From Prochlorococcus sp. AG-459-N19 (GTDB taxonomy: Bacteria; Cyanobacteriota; Cyanobacteriia; PCC-6307; Cyanobiaceae), in contig QCRF01000012.1 in NCBI GenBank assembly GCA_003209375.1, positions 1 to 35,545 of the forward strand: a stretch of 35,545 bases of DNA, in the 5' to 3' direction. Of this stretch, positions 1-8,950 are shown in pieces (position 1 is the first letter of the stretch; each line of letters begins with the position of its first letter). The notes beneath the pieces were generated by a model. The model searched no databases. It was not told where the DNA came from and worked only from the letters and a program-made list of their open reading frames with translations. The translations under genes and the position numbers were made by a program.

Positions 1-2477
1 GTATCTTTGGCAATCGAAACATTAGTTTTGCCACATTTTAAATAGACTCCATATCTTCCATTTAATATTTGAATTTTTTCTTTAAATTCTTTCGGTTTTC
101 CAAAGTCTTTAAGTACCTCTTGACCACCTCTACCCATTTTTGGCATCGCAAGAATTTCTAATGCTCGTTCTATATCAACAGTAAAAACATCATCCTCTTT
201 CTTTAAGGATCTGTTTTCAGATTCATTTTCATTTTTAATCCATTTGATATACGGGCCAAATCTTCCTCTATCAGCCTCAACAACTCCTCCTTCAGGATGA
301 ACTCCTAACAATCTAGGCAAACTTAAAAGTACAAGAGCGTCATCTAGAGTTAGATCATCAGTTTTCAACTCTTTGGGTAATGAAGCTCTTCTTGGTTTAG
401 CTTTATCTTGATCATTATTTCCCAATTGAACGTAAGGTCCATAAGGGCCAAATCTTAAAAAGACTTTTTCCCCAGTTTTTGGATCAGTTCCAAGATCCGA
501 TGGGCCACTTAAGATTTGATCAACTTGTTTTATGTCTAAATCTCCAGGAGTAATATCCATTGGAAGATTACCTTTAGCCTGAATTTCATTACCAGATTCA
601 TCAATTTTTGTCCCCTCTAGCCAAGGTCCGTTAGAGCCTATTCTGACTACGCAAGGAAGGTCTTCGAAATCAACTTGTCTATAAGCTTTACCATCAATAT
701 CACCCTCTGTTTTCTGAACCTTTACCTCCAAACCATTTTTACCTTTATAGAAAGTTTCGAGGTATGGTAGCCACTCAAGATTGCCTGAAGATATTTCATC
801 CAATGAAGATTCCATTTTTGCAGTAAAAGTAGTATCAACAAGATCAGGGAAATGTTCTTCTAATAGAGCAGTAACAGCAAAAGCTGTAAAAGTTGGAGCC
901 AAAGTATTGAAAGATATATTCGCATAACCTCTATCAACTATGGTCCCAATAATGCTGGCATAGGTAGAAGGTCTTCCAATCCCTTCTTTTTCAAGAACTT
1001 TAACTAATGCGGCCTCTGTATATCTTGCAGGAGGTTTAGTTTCATGAAAAGTAGATTCCTTATTAGTAACTTCAAGACATGTTCCAGTTGTTAAGTTTGG
1101 GAGAATAATTTCTTGTTGTTCAAGGGACGAACTTGGGTCATCACTTCCCTCGACATAAGCTCTGAAAAATCCGGCGAAATCAATACTTTTCCCGCTTGAT
1201 TTAAATAATCCATCCCCTACGCTAATTTCAGCATTAATCATTGTTAACCTAGCTTCCGCCATTTGACTAGCTACAGTTCTTTTCCAAATTAAATCGTATA
1301 GTGATAAGTCTCTACCAGTTAGATTAGTTTCCTTTGGTGTTTTAAATACCTCACCTGCCGGCCTAATAGCTTCGTGTGCTTCTTGAGCATTTCTTGCAGT
1401 TGAATTAAATTGTCTTGGTGAGTTAGATAAATATTCTTTCCCATACATAGAACTGACACATTCTCTAGCAGCTCTTGTAGCTTGTTCGGAGAGATGAACT
1501 GAATCAGTTCTCATATATGTTATAAAACCTCTCTCATATAGCCCTTGTGCACATCTCATAGTTTCTCTCGCAGACAAACGAAGCTTCCTATTTGCTTCTT
1601 GTTGTAATGTGCTAGTTGTAAATGGAGGAACTGGCTTACGAGTGGATGGCTTTTTTTCGATTTTTGAGACTAACCAATCCTCTGAGGAAAAAGTCTTCAA
1701 TAAATCATTTACTTTTTCTTCTCCAATTATTAAAGATTTATTTCCTTCTTTTAATTTGCCGGTCTGTTCATCGAAATCGGAACCATTAGAAATTCTTTTA
1801 CCGTTTAAACTGAATAATTTAGTTTCGAAAGTAATATTATCTTTTACTAGGGAAGCTTTAATCCCCCAGTAACTAGCTTTTTTAAAGGATCTTCTTTCTC
1901 TCTCTCTCCTAACAAGAAGTCTTACAGAAACTGATTGAACACGACCAGCAGATAATCGGGGGGCTACCTTCTTCCAAAGTAAAGGAGATAATTCATATCC
2001 AAAAAGCCTGTCCAAGATTCTTCTTGTTTCTTGAGCCTGAACAAGTTCCATATCAATTTCTCTTGTTTGGTCTAAAGCTTTATTAATTGCCTTCTTCGTA
2101 ATTTCATGAAAAACCATTCTCTTAGTTGGTATTTTAGGCTTAAGTATTTGCAGGAGATGCCAGCTAATACTCTCTCCCTCTCTATCTTCATCAGTTGCCA
2201 GTAATAGCTGGGTAGCGCCTTTCAATGCATCTTTCAACTCTTTGACAACCTTTTTCTTATCTTTTGGAACTATATAGAGTGGTTCAAAATCCTCTGTTGT
2301 ATTAACTCCTATCCTTGACCATTTTTCCTTTTTAACCGCAGCAGGTATTTCAGCAGCTCCTTTTGGAAGATCTCTTACGTGTCCCATTGAAGCGAGAACT
2401 TCATAATTAGAGGGCAAAAACTTTCTTATGGTTTTTGCTTTGGTGGGACTTTCAACAATAACAAGTGTGTGATCCAA
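1..2477 (-). CDS. topA: DNA topoisomerase I (C-terminal end cut by window edge)
   Basis: Type IA topoisomerase that relaxes negatively supercoiled DNA through a transient 5'-phosphotyrosine single-strand break. About 825 residues are present and the frame stays open to the left edge. The product begins MDHTLVIVESPTKAKTI, the N-terminal end of the TOPRIM domain, and has the TOPRIM acidic motif DEDREGE. The catalytic tyrosine lies in FITYMRTDS, about residue 320. Towards the C-terminus several GRFGPY-type repeats are visible (FGPYGPYV, GRFGPYIKW, GRYGVYLK), the usual cyanobacterial topoisomerase tail. The start is taken as TTG at 2477, because the TOPRIM strand begins immediately after it and no better ATG fits. 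It is divergent from ndhB across a 175-bp gap. Identity is very secure; only the 3' end is missing. Confidence 0.96.
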   Translation of the reverse strand, partial: MDHTLVIVESPTKAKTIRKFLPSNYEVLASMGHVRDLPKGAAEIPAAVKKEKWSRIGVNTTEDFEPLYIVPKDKKKVVKELKDALKGATQLLLATDEDREGESISWHLLQILKPKIPTKRMVFHEITKKAINKALDQTREIDMELVQAQETRRILDRLFGYELSPLLWKKVAPRLSAGRVQSVSVRLLVRRERERRSFKKASYWGIKASLVKDNITFETKLFSLNGKRISNGSDFDEQTGKLKEGNKSLIIGEEKVNDLLKTFSSEDWLVSKIEKKPSTRKPVPPFTTSTLQQEANRKLRLSARETMRCAQGLYERGFITYMRTDSVHLSEQATRAARECVSSMYGKEYLSNSPRQFNSTARNAQEAHEAIRPAGEVFKTPKETNLTGRDLSLYDLIWKRTVASQMAEARLTMINAEISVGDGLFKSSGKSIDFAGFFRAYVEGSDDPSSSLEQQEIILPNLTTGTCLEVTNKESTFHETKPPARYTEAALVKVLEKEGIGRPSTYASIIGTIVDRGYANISFNTLAPTFTAFAVTALLEEHFPDLVDTTFTAKMESSLDEISSGNLEWLPYLETFYKGKNGLEVKVQKTEGDIDGKAYRQVDFEDLPCVVRIGSNGPWLEGTKIDESGNEIQAKGNLPMDITPGDLDIKQVDQILSGPSDLGTDPKTGEKVFLRFGPYGPYVQLGNNDQDKAKPRRASLPKELKTDDLTLDDALVLLSLPRLLGVHPEGGVVEADRGRFGPYIKWIKNENESENRSLKKEDDVFTVDIERALEILAMPKMGRGGQEVLKDFGKPKEFKEKIQILNGRYGVYLKCGKTNVSIAKD

Positions 2478-2584
2478 GGTTTATTTCAAAAATTGGTGTT
2501 TTTGTTCAGTTAAGGCATATTATGATTATTTGAAGCTTTTTCAAGTAATTTCTTCTGAAAATTTCAAAAATCATACCCACAAAT

Positions 2585-2590
2585 TATAAT
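2585..2590 (+). promoter_or_regulatory. Candidate -10 box for ndhB
   Basis: A perfect TATAAT lies 62 bp upstream of the ndhB GTG, in the topA/ndhB divergent gap. TTTCAA sits 17 bp further upstream, a weak -35 match, as is common in Prochlorococcus promoters. The remaining part of this 175-bp gap (2478-2652) holds no ORF or RNA gene that I can see. The call rests on the motif match only, and such boxes are frequent by chance in AT-rich DNA. Confidence 0.35.
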
Positions 2591-2652
2591 CAAGTTAAGA
2601 TTAACTCCTAGACCCTTACAATCAAACATCTAATTTAATCCAATTTAATAAA

Positions 2653-4173
2653 GTGCCCAACGAAATCTCTACAATTAATTTAAATGCTCAAGCCATTATT
2701 CCAGAGGCTTTTATTTTACTAGGAATTGTTGGAACACTTCTTGTAGATTTAGCTGGAGAAAAAACTGCATCAAAATGGGCACCAATAATTTGCTATTTAT
2801 CAATTGGAAGCTCTCTTGTTAGCTTGGCATTGCAATGGAGTAATCCGGTAGAAAGCGCATTCCTTGGGTCCTTTAATTCAGATAATTTAGCAATTGCATT
2901 TAGAGCAATAATATCTTTATCAACCTTAGTATCTTTACTTATAAGTTGGCGATATACAGAACAAAGTGGTAGCCCTATTGGCGAGTTTGCTGCAATAGTT
3001 CTTTCAGCAACTCTTGGGGCAATGCTTTTGTGTGGATCTACTGACCTTATTAGTGTATTTATATCTCTGGAAACTTTATCTGTAGCAAGCTACTTACTTT
3101 CTGGTTACCTCAAGAGAGATCCAAGAAGTTCAGAAGCGGCCTTAAAATACCTTCTTGTTGGATCAGCTGCTGCTGCTGTTTATTTGTATGGATCCTCTTT
3201 TCTGTATGGATTAAGTGGTTCAACAAACTTAGCGACAATAGGCTTAGAGATTATCAATAAGCCATCCTTCATTACTTCACTAGCTCTTGTATTTGTCTTA
3301 TCAACAGTTGCATTTAAAATTGCTGCTGTTCCCTTTCATCAATGGACTCCTGATGTATATGAGGGTTCACCTACGCCTGTAGTAGCTTTTTTATCTGTTG
3401 GTTCAAAAACAGCAGGCTTTGCATTTGCAATAAGAATATTGAGCACAACTTTCTCTTCTTTTGACGAAGAATGGAAACTTTTATTTACCATTTTGGCCAT
3501 ATTAAGCATGGCTTTAGGAAATGTTGTAGCTCTAGCTCAAACCTCAATGAAAAGGATGCTAGCTTACAGTTCTATTGGACAAGCAGGATTTGTCATGATT
3601 GGAATAGTATCTGGCACACAAGATGGTTTATCAGCTGCTGTTTTATATTTGGCTGCATATTTATTTATGAATTTGGGTGCATTTTCTTGTGTAATACTTT
3701 TCTCACTAAGAACTGGTTCTGACAGAATTCTTGATTACTCAGGACTTTACCAAAAAGATCCTCTCATTACATTAGGCTTAAGCCTTTGTCTTCTATCTCT
3801 TGGAGGGTTACCTCCAATGTTGGGATTTTTTGGAAAGATATACTTGTTCTTTGCAGGTTGGGCAAATCATCAATATCTACTAGTAATTGTTGGATTAGTA
3901 ACTTCAGTAATATCTATTTATTACTACATTTCAGTGATAAAAATGATGGTAGTTAAAGAACCACAAGAAGCTTCTGAAATAGTCAAATCATATCCTGAAA
4001 TTAATTGGGAAATTGTAGGATTACCTCCTTTGAGAATTGCACTTTATACTTGCGTAGCGGTAACTGCTCTTGGAGGAATCCTATCTAATCCTCTTTTTAA
4101 ATTAGCTAACACAGCAGTTTCAGAAACTCCTTTCTTACAGGATATTATTGCTACAGCAAACAATATTTCCTAG
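2653..4173 (+). CDS. ndhB: NAD(P)H-quinone oxidoreductase subunit 2 (NdhB/NuoN-like)
   Basis: Antiporter-like membrane subunit of the cyanobacterial NDH-1 complex, which passes electrons from ferredoxin to plastoquinone in respiration and cyclic electron flow around photosystem I. At 506 aa it is close to the usual family length and almost entirely hydrophobic, with about 14 predicted membrane segments. Family blocks include [36 protein letters not shown] (the proton-channel region with conserved K and H), [11 protein letters not shown] and [15 protein letters not shown]. It starts at GTG (2653): the preceding sequence is AT-rich, with no ATG in a sensible place. The ABC ATPase follows 16 bp after its stop, so the two may be co-transcribed. 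Confidence 0.97.
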   Translation: MPNEISTINLNAQAIIPEAFILLGIVGTLLVDLAGEKTASKWAPIICYLSIGSSLVSLALQWSNPVESAFLGSFNSDNLAIAFRAIISLSTLVSLLISWRYTEQSGSPIGEFAAIVLSATLGAMLLCGSTDLISVFISLETLSVASYLLSGYLKRDPRSSEAALKYLLVGSAAAAVYLYGSSFLYGLSGSTNLATIGLEIINKPSFITSLALVFVLSTVAFKIAAVPFHQWTPDVYEGSPTPVVAFLSVGSKTAGFAFAIRILSTTFSSFDEEWKLLFTILAILSMALGNVVALAQTSMKRMLAYSSIGQAGFVMIGIVSGTQDGLSAAVLYLAAYLFMNLGAFSCVILFSLRTGSDRILDYSGLYQKDPLITLGLSLCLLSLGGLPPMLGFFGKIYLFFAGWANHQYLLVIVGLVTSVISIYYYISVIKMMVVKEPQEASEIVKSYPEINWEIVGLPPLRIALYTCVAVTALGGILSNPLFKLANTAVSETPFLQDIIATANNIS

Positions 4174-4189
4174 AAGAACTTTTCAATAA

Positions 4190-4876
4190 ATGTCTAAGAA
4201 AGTAGCGAGTTTAGAAAATATATCTAAAACATATGGGAAAGAGGATCTAACTGTTAAAGCCTTAGATTGCATAAACTTAGAAATTTATAAAGGTGATTAT
4301 TTAGCTGTAATGGGAGCTAGTGGCTCAGGTAAAAGTACAGCTATGAATATTATTGGATGTCTAGATAGACCATCTGAAGGTATTTATAAATTAAATGGTA
4401 TTCCTGTTGAGAATTTATCTGATGATGAACTCGCGGAAATACGTAACCAAAAATTAGGCTTCGTTTTTCAACAATTTCATCTTCTTTCAGACGCAACTGC
4501 ACTTGAAAACGTAACTTTGCCCATGATTTATGCTGGTATTGAGCCTGTGCAAAGATTGGAGCGAGGTAAGAATGCCTTAAAGAAAGTTGGTCTTTCAGAA
4601 AGGATGAATAATCGCCCAAACCAATTATCTGGGGGTCAACAACAACGAGTTGCTATTGCGAGGGCTATTATCAATAACCCTGCAATTTTGTTAGCCGACG
4701 AACCTACTGGAGCACTAGATTCAAAAACTACTGAAGATGTATTAGATCTTTTTGACAAACTGCATGAATCTGGAATAACTATAGTTTTAGTTACGCATGA
4801 AGATGAAGTTGCAAATCGGGCAAAAAAAATAGCTAAATTTAAGGATGGAAGAATAGTTGAATTAAAAGTTAATTAA
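4190..4876 (+). CDS. ABC transporter ATP-binding protein, MacB/LolD/DevA type
   Basis: Nucleotide-binding subunit (228 aa, a complete single ATPase domain) of the MacB/LolD/DevA branch, which drives efflux or lipoprotein/glycolipid export with an FtsX-like permease. The Walker A motif is GASGSGKST (about residues 43-51), the Q-loop is VFQQFHLL, the signature is LSGGQQQR, Walker B with the D-loop is LLADEPTGALDS, and the switch histidine is in LVTHED. No FtsX-like permease or membrane-fusion partner is next to it. It lies downstream of ndhB and converges on birA with only 2 bp between the stops. The ATPase class is certain; the substrate and the membrane partner cannot be told from this window. 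Confidence 0.9.
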   Translation: MSKKVASLENISKTYGKEDLTVKALDCINLEIYKGDYLAVMGASGSGKSTAMNIIGCLDRPSEGIYKLNGIPVENLSDDELAEIRNQKLGFVFQQFHLLSDATALENVTLPMIYAGIEPVQRLERGKNALKKVGLSERMNNRPNQLSGGQQQRVAIARAIINNPAILLADEPTGALDSKTTEDVLDLFDKLHESGITIVLVTHEDEVANRAKKIAKFKDGRIVELKVN

Positions 4877-4878
4877 AT

Positions 4879-5628
4879 TCAAAACCTTCTAATTACCTTC
4901 ACTTGAGTTTCATTCTCAATTCTTAAATTCCCATTTGAATCAATATCTTTAATTTTCCATGTATGAGGACAATAACCACTAGGTAAAAAACTTTTAGTTA
5001 CAAACTTATTTGCAGATTTAATCACATATTCTTTCCTCTTATTGCATTCAATTGAATCATTAAAAGCTTTAAGAACTTTTGCTGTCCAATAATGTTGATT
5101 AATATTCTTAGTTTGAAGTACTTTTGATAATGAAATACCTTCTGATGGAGTGTAATTTAAAACATTCATGCCAAGTCCTACTCTTACGTAGATAATTTCT
5201 TTTCCTCTTGTAATAACTCTTGGCAAAAATCCAATCAACTTTTTTGAACCAAGAAAAATATCATTTGGCCATTTCAAACAAACATTTATATTCTCTTGTC
5301 TAAGCATTTCACATAACTTAATACCTAAAGACAAATTAAATATTTGACATTCAAATTCTTTTGAAAATATTGGGTAAGCTGCACTTAACCAAATCCCGCC
5401 TTTTGGTGAAATCCAAGTTTTTGAGTTTTGGCCAACCCCTGAGAACTGTTCTCTTGCGATTATGGCTACAGGCTGATTTTTCTTTATTTCAGAATATTCA
5501 AAAAAGTTTGTTAGCTCATTTTCGGTACTTTTACATTTTATTTTGTAATAAAGTGTCCAGGCTGGATATTGACCCTGAAATTTTTTTAAATAAAAAACTG
5601 TCTTAGCTGCAGGTCCAATAACTTTCAC
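4879..5628 (-). CDS. birA: Biotin--[acetyl-CoA-carboxylase] ligase
   Basis: Biotin protein ligase that activates biotin as biotinyl-5'-AMP and attaches it to the biotin carboxyl carrier protein AccB for fatty acid synthesis. The 249-aa product has the catalytic domain only and lacks the N-terminal helix-turn-helix of E. coli BirA, so it is unlikely to be a repressor. The biotinyl-AMP loop is recognisable as EQFSGVGQNSKTW (the family GRGRxGR loop in diverged form), followed by SPKGGIWLSAAYP and LKWPNDIFLGSKKLIG with the catalytic lysine region. The start is GTG at 5628. It is divergent from the DUF721 gene, with a 75-bp gap. Confidence 0.88.
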   Translation of the reverse strand: MKVIGPAAKTVFYLKKFQGQYPAWTLYYKIKCKSTENELTNFFEYSEIKKNQPVAIIAREQFSGVGQNSKTWISPKGGIWLSAAYPIFSKEFECQIFNLSLGIKLCEMLRQENINVCLKWPNDIFLGSKKLIGFLPRVITRGKEIIYVRVGLGMNVLNYTPSEGISLSKVLQTKNINQHYWTAKVLKAFNDSIECNKRKEYVIKSANKFVTKSFLPSGYCPHTWKIKDIDSNGNLRIENETQVKVIRRF

Positions 5629-5703
5629 AAATTTTTTATTAAAACAACGAGCATCTTTTTAAAGAATAGATTAACTTTAGTCTTAATAAGTAAATTTTAC
5701 AAA

Positions 5704-6189
5704 TTGGATAAAAAGTATTTGCCAATAGTGAATAGAAGGAATCCACATCCATTAAAAATTTGTCTTGATAATTTCAAAAAATCATGCGGAGACTTAGATA
5801 AACTCTCTAAAATCAATGAAAACTGGAAGAATTTAATTGGATTAGAACTATTTCAAGAATGTAAACCATTAAATATTGAAAAAAAAATACTTACTATTGC
5901 AGTAAATCATCCACAGTGGCGCCAAGCTTTAATCTATAACAAGCATAAATTAAAAGAGAGAATCGAGAAAATTGGAATAACTTTGATTGAAATAAAAATA
6001 ATACAAAATTATGAAATTAAAAATAAAGATATCAATGCTACTAATGCAAAGATAGTTTGGGCAAAGCATCCAAGCAGAATCAATCAAAATAGTATGTGCA
6101 TTTGTACTCTTTGTAATTCCCCTACTCCTGAGGGCGAAATCAAAAGATGGGGAAAGTGTTCTTTTTGTTGGAGAAAAATAAAAAACTAA
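5704..6189 (+). CDS. DUF721 (DciA-like) protein with C-terminal zinc ribbon
   Basis: DUF721-family protein of 161 aa. Residues about 15-105 form the DUF721 core (W41-LIG and the VNHPQWRQAL strand-turn typical of DciA). The C-terminus carries two CxxC pairs, C134/C137 and C152/C155, with another cysteine at C132, which predicts a zinc ribbon. DciA proteins are the widespread bacterial loaders of the replicative helicase DnaB, replacing DnaC, so a role in replication initiation is a reasonable inference rather than something the sequence proves. The start is TTG at 5704. It converges on menG/ubiE with 5 bp between the stops. Neighbouring genes give no functional hint. Confidence 0.75.
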   Translation: MDKKYLPIVNRRNPHPLKICLDNFKKSCGDLDKLSKINENWKNLIGLELFQECKPLNIEKKILTIAVNHPQWRQALIYNKHKLKERIEKIGITLIEIKIIQNYEIKNKDINATNAKIVWAKHPSRINQNSMCICTLCNSPTPEGEIKRWGKCSFCWRKIKN

Positions 6190-6194
6190 ATTCT

Positions 6195-6896
6195 TTATTT
6201 AACTAAAATTAGTATTCCCATTTGCCCACCCAAAATAGTCCTATATTCAGCTTTTTTAAATCCAACTTCCTTTGCAATATTTATAAGCTCATTTTTCTTT
6301 GGAAAATTACTAATACTTTTTTCAATATATGCGTACTCTGGACCTAAATTAAAAAGCCGCGAAATGGTTACTACAATTAATCTCAAATAAATTTTCTGAA
6401 AAATATTGGATAAAGAATTTCTTCTTGAGTGATTAAAATCCAAAAATCCTGCCCTTCCCTTATCCTTCAAAAGATCAAAAACTTTTTTTATTCCTTCTTC
6501 AACATTATTTAAATTCCTAAGTCCATATGACATGCAAATCCCATCAAAATTTTTTGAATAATCATTAATTTCTAATACATCTTTAATTTCCCACTTAATA
6601 AATTTATTTTTTTTAAGCTCTGATTTTTTTTTTGCAATATTTAAGATATCCTCTGCACTGTCAATCCCTGTAATTGAACCCCTCGGACTAACTCTCTCAG
6701 AAACTAAGAATGCTAAATCTCCAGTCCCACAGCATAAATCAGCCCAATCTTCGCCATTTATTGGTTCCAATAAATTAACTAATTTCCTTTTCCATAATCT
6801 GTGCAGCCCAAAACTTAATAGATTATTTAAAAAGTCATATTTATAAGAAATTTTATTAAATATATTTTTGACTTCGATAGTTTTTGTGAATTTCAT
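6195..6896 (-). CDS. menG: Demethylphylloquinone/demethylmenaquinone C-methyltransferase (UbiE/MenG family)
   Basis: SAM-dependent C-methyltransferase. In cyanobacteria this family carries out the last step of phylloquinone synthesis, giving the A1 cofactor of photosystem I. The product is 233 aa, the normal length. Motifs visible are FNKISYKYDFLNNLLSFGLHR at the N-terminus, the SAM-binding ADLCCGTGDLAF, then ITGIDSAEDIL and SYGLRNLNNVEEG, which is the UbiE signature. The start is ATG at 6896. The same-strand hisF lies upstream with a 42-bp gap, so transcription could run on from it. The enzyme class is secure; the specific quinone is inferred from the cyanobacterial setting. Confidence 0.93.
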   Translation of the reverse strand: MKFTKTIEVKNIFNKISYKYDFLNNLLSFGLHRLWKRKLVNLLEPINGEDWADLCCGTGDLAFLVSERVSPRGSITGIDSAEDILNIAKKKSELKKNKFIKWEIKDVLEINDYSKNFDGICMSYGLRNLNNVEEGIKKVFDLLKDKGRAGFLDFNHSRRNSLSNIFQKIYLRLIVVTISRLFNLGPEYAYIEKSISNFPKKNELINIAKEVGFKKAEYRTILGGQMGILILVK

Positions 6897-6938
6897 TTTT
6901 AAATTTTTAACTTAATTTTTTGGTATTAAATTAAATTT

Positions 6939-7709
6939 TTATTCATATGGTCTAATTGGAAGATTTTTTTCGAGAAGGAAAGTTTTTATTTCTTGTAGAG
7001 TAAGTTTCTTATCATGAAGTAATGATGCTAAAAGTGCGGCAGATGCCCTGCCTTCATTGAAAACATCATAGATATCTTCTAAACAACCTGCCCCTCCGGA
7101 AGCAATTACTGGGATATCAACAATATTTGCAACAGATTCTGTCAAATTTAAATCATATCCATTCTGTGTTCCATCACCATCCATTGAAGTAAGCAATATT
7201 TCCCCTGCGCCTAACTCCTCAACTTTCTTTGCCCAACTTAATACATCTATACCAGTATTTTCTCTCCCTCCTTTCACATATACCTCCCACTCTCCAACCT
7301 TATCAACTTTTCTTCGAGCATCAATTGCTATAACGATGCATTGATTACCAAATTCTCTAGAACTTTCAGAAATTAAATAGGGATTTCTTACGGCTGAGGA
7401 ATTCAAACTCACTTTATCTGCTCCTGCTCTTAAAAGATCATTAATAGATGAAACAGAATCTATGCCTCCACCTACTGTAAAAGGAATTTTTACTGATTTT
7501 GCTGTCCTAGAAACAAGGTCAACTAATGTATTCCTATTTTCCACGCTTGCTCTAATATCTAAAAATACCAATTCATCTGCGCCTTCATCAGAGTACCTAC
7601 AAGCCAATTCAACAGGATCACCTGAATCTCTCAAGTTAACAAAATTTACACCTTTAACGACTCTGCCATTGGCGACATCTAAACAAGGAATTAAACGAAG
7701 AGCTACCAT
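6939..7709 (-). CDS. hisF: Imidazole glycerol phosphate synthase subunit HisF
   Basis: Cyclase subunit of IGP synthase in histidine biosynthesis. It uses ammonia delivered by HisH to convert PRFAR into imidazole glycerol phosphate and AICAR. The product is 256 aa, full length, with a (beta/alpha)8 barrel. The two catalytic aspartates are in [15 protein letters not shown] (D11) and VIAIDARR (about D130). Phosphate-binding glycine motifs are FTVGGGI and VIASGGAG. The start is ATG at 7709. It is divergent from the DUF2862 gene, with 59 bp between starts. No other his genes are nearby, as expected for the scattered histidine pathway of cyanobacteria. Confidence 0.97.
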   Translation of the reverse strand: MVALRLIPCLDVANGRVVKGVNFVNLRDSGDPVELACRYSDEGADELVFLDIRASVENRNTLVDLVSRTAKSVKIPFTVGGGIDSVSSINDLLRAGADKVSLNSSAVRNPYLISESSREFGNQCIVIAIDARRKVDKVGEWEVYVKGGRENTGIDVLSWAKKVEELGAGEILLTSMDGDGTQNGYDLNLTESVANIVDIPVIASGGAGCLEDIYDVFNEGRASAALLASLLHDKKLTLQEIKTFLLEKNLPIRPYE

Positions 7710-7768
7710 TTTAGTAAAAATTGTCCAAATGCTGTTAATCTTGCATAATAGCTTCCATTTTACCTCTT

Positions 7769-7993
7769 ATGGCTGAAACAAAATTATTACCCAAAATCGG
7801 TAGTAAAATAAAAATTAACATTAACAAAGTAAAAGATAGACTACCAGCTAAATTAATTGATCAAATATCCTCTAATCCGAAAGCCGTAATAACAGGCTAC
7901 AAAATGACCGACGGCAGAAGTATTGGGATCACCGCAAAATTTCAAAATGGTGAGCAAAATTGGTTTTTCCCAGAAGAAATTGAGAAAGGTTAA
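7769..7993 (+). CDS. DUF2862 small protein, PetP-like
   Basis: Small 74-aa protein that resembles the cyanobacterial DUF2862 family, with the pattern KIGSKIKI at the start, then GYKMTDGRSIGI and WFFPEEIE at the end. As I recall, PetP, a peripheral SH3-fold subunit of cytochrome b6f on the cytoplasmic side, belongs to this family. The match here is on the TDG-x-GI and WFF-E-E blocks. It has no signal peptide or membrane segment. The chlorophyll synthase gene begins 8 bp after its stop, so the two form a likely operon, consistent with a thylakoid role. It could instead be a DUF2862 paralogue that is not a b6f subunit. Confidence 0.7.
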   Translation: MAETKLLPKIGSKIKININKVKDRLPAKLIDQISSNPKAVITGYKMTDGRSIGITAKFQNGEQNWFFPEEIEKG

Positions 7994-8001
7994 AGAGTAA
8001 A

Positions 8002-8949
8002 GTGAATGATCCAAAACAATTATTAGGAATTAAGGGTGCCTCTGAAACATCAAGCATATGGAAACTCCGTATACAGTTAATGAAACCCATAACGTGGATC
8101 CCTTTGATATGGGGGGTTATTTGTGGAGCAGCTGCAAGTGGGAATTTTGAATGGACATTTAGTAATGTTCTAGCTTCATTGGCATGTATGTTGATGAGTG
8201 GACCACTTTTGGCTGGTTATACCCAAACCATAAATGATTTTTTTGATAAAGAAATTGATGCAATTAATGAACCAAATAGACCAATTCCTTCTGGCAAAAT
8301 TTCAATTAAAGATGTAAAAATACAAATCTGGGTATTACTTATAGCTGGTTTAATAGTTGCTTTTCTATTAGATTTATATGCTAAGCACAGCTTTCCCTCA
8401 GTCTTACTTTTGGCATTAGGAGGTTCCTTTGTTAGTTATATATATTCTGCTCCACCACTCAAATTAAAACAGAATGGTTGGCTTGGAAATTATGCATTAG
8501 GAGCATCTTATATAGCTTTACCTTGGTGGGCAGGACAAGCCTTGTTTGGAAAATTAACTATCGTGACGGCGATACTAACACTTGCTTATAGCCTCTCAGG
8601 ACTTGGAATTGCTGTTATTAATGATTTCAAAAGTGTTGAAGGAGACTCAAAGCTAGGCTTAAATTCTCTACCAGTAGTATTTGGAATTAAAAATGCAAGT
8701 AGAATAAGTGCAGGACTAATTGACATTTTTCAATTAGCAATGGTTGTAGTATTAGTCATTATTGGTCAACATTTAGCCTCTGTAATTTTGGTTTTATTGG
8801 TAATTCCACAAATTACATTTCAAGATATGTGGTTACTAAGAGATCCTTTAAAGTTTGATGTTAAATATCAAGCAAGTGCCCAACCGTTCCTTATAACTGG
8901 AATGTTAGTTACAGCTTTAGCGATAGGACATAGTTTTTTAGTTGCTTAA
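8002..8949 (+). CDS. chlG: Chlorophyll synthase (ChlG)
   Basis: UbiA-family membrane prenyltransferase that esterifies (divinyl-)chlorophyllide with phytyl or geranylgeranyl diphosphate, the last step of chlorophyll synthesis, in the thylakoid membrane. The product is 315 aa with about eight hydrophobic segments. The first aspartate-rich site is NDFFDKEIDAINEPNRPIPSG, and the second site region is AVINDFKSVEGDSKLG. WKLRIQLMKPITWIPLIWGV is the characteristic N-terminal block. The GTG start at 8002 lies 8 bp after the DUF2862 stop; the nearby ATG at 8006 is out of frame. In Prochlorococcus the product would be divinyl chlorophyll, which is an inference from lineage. Confidence 0.96.
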   Translation: MNDPKQLLGIKGASETSSIWKLRIQLMKPITWIPLIWGVICGAAASGNFEWTFSNVLASLACMLMSGPLLAGYTQTINDFFDKEIDAINEPNRPIPSGKISIKDVKIQIWVLLIAGLIVAFLLDLYAKHSFPSVLLLALGGSFVSYIYSAPPLKLKQNGWLGNYALGASYIALPWWAGQALFGKLTIVTAILTLAYSLSGLGIAVINDFKSVEGDSKLGLNSLPVVFGIKNASRISAGLIDIFQLAMVVVLVIIGQHLASVILVLLVIPQITFQDMWLLRDPLKFDVKYQASAQPFLITGMLVTALAIGHSFLVA

Positions 8950-8950
8950 G

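Noticed and set aside
1609..1872. 87-codon plus-strand frame inside topA
   Set aside because: It lies wholly antisense to well-conserved topA coding sequence.
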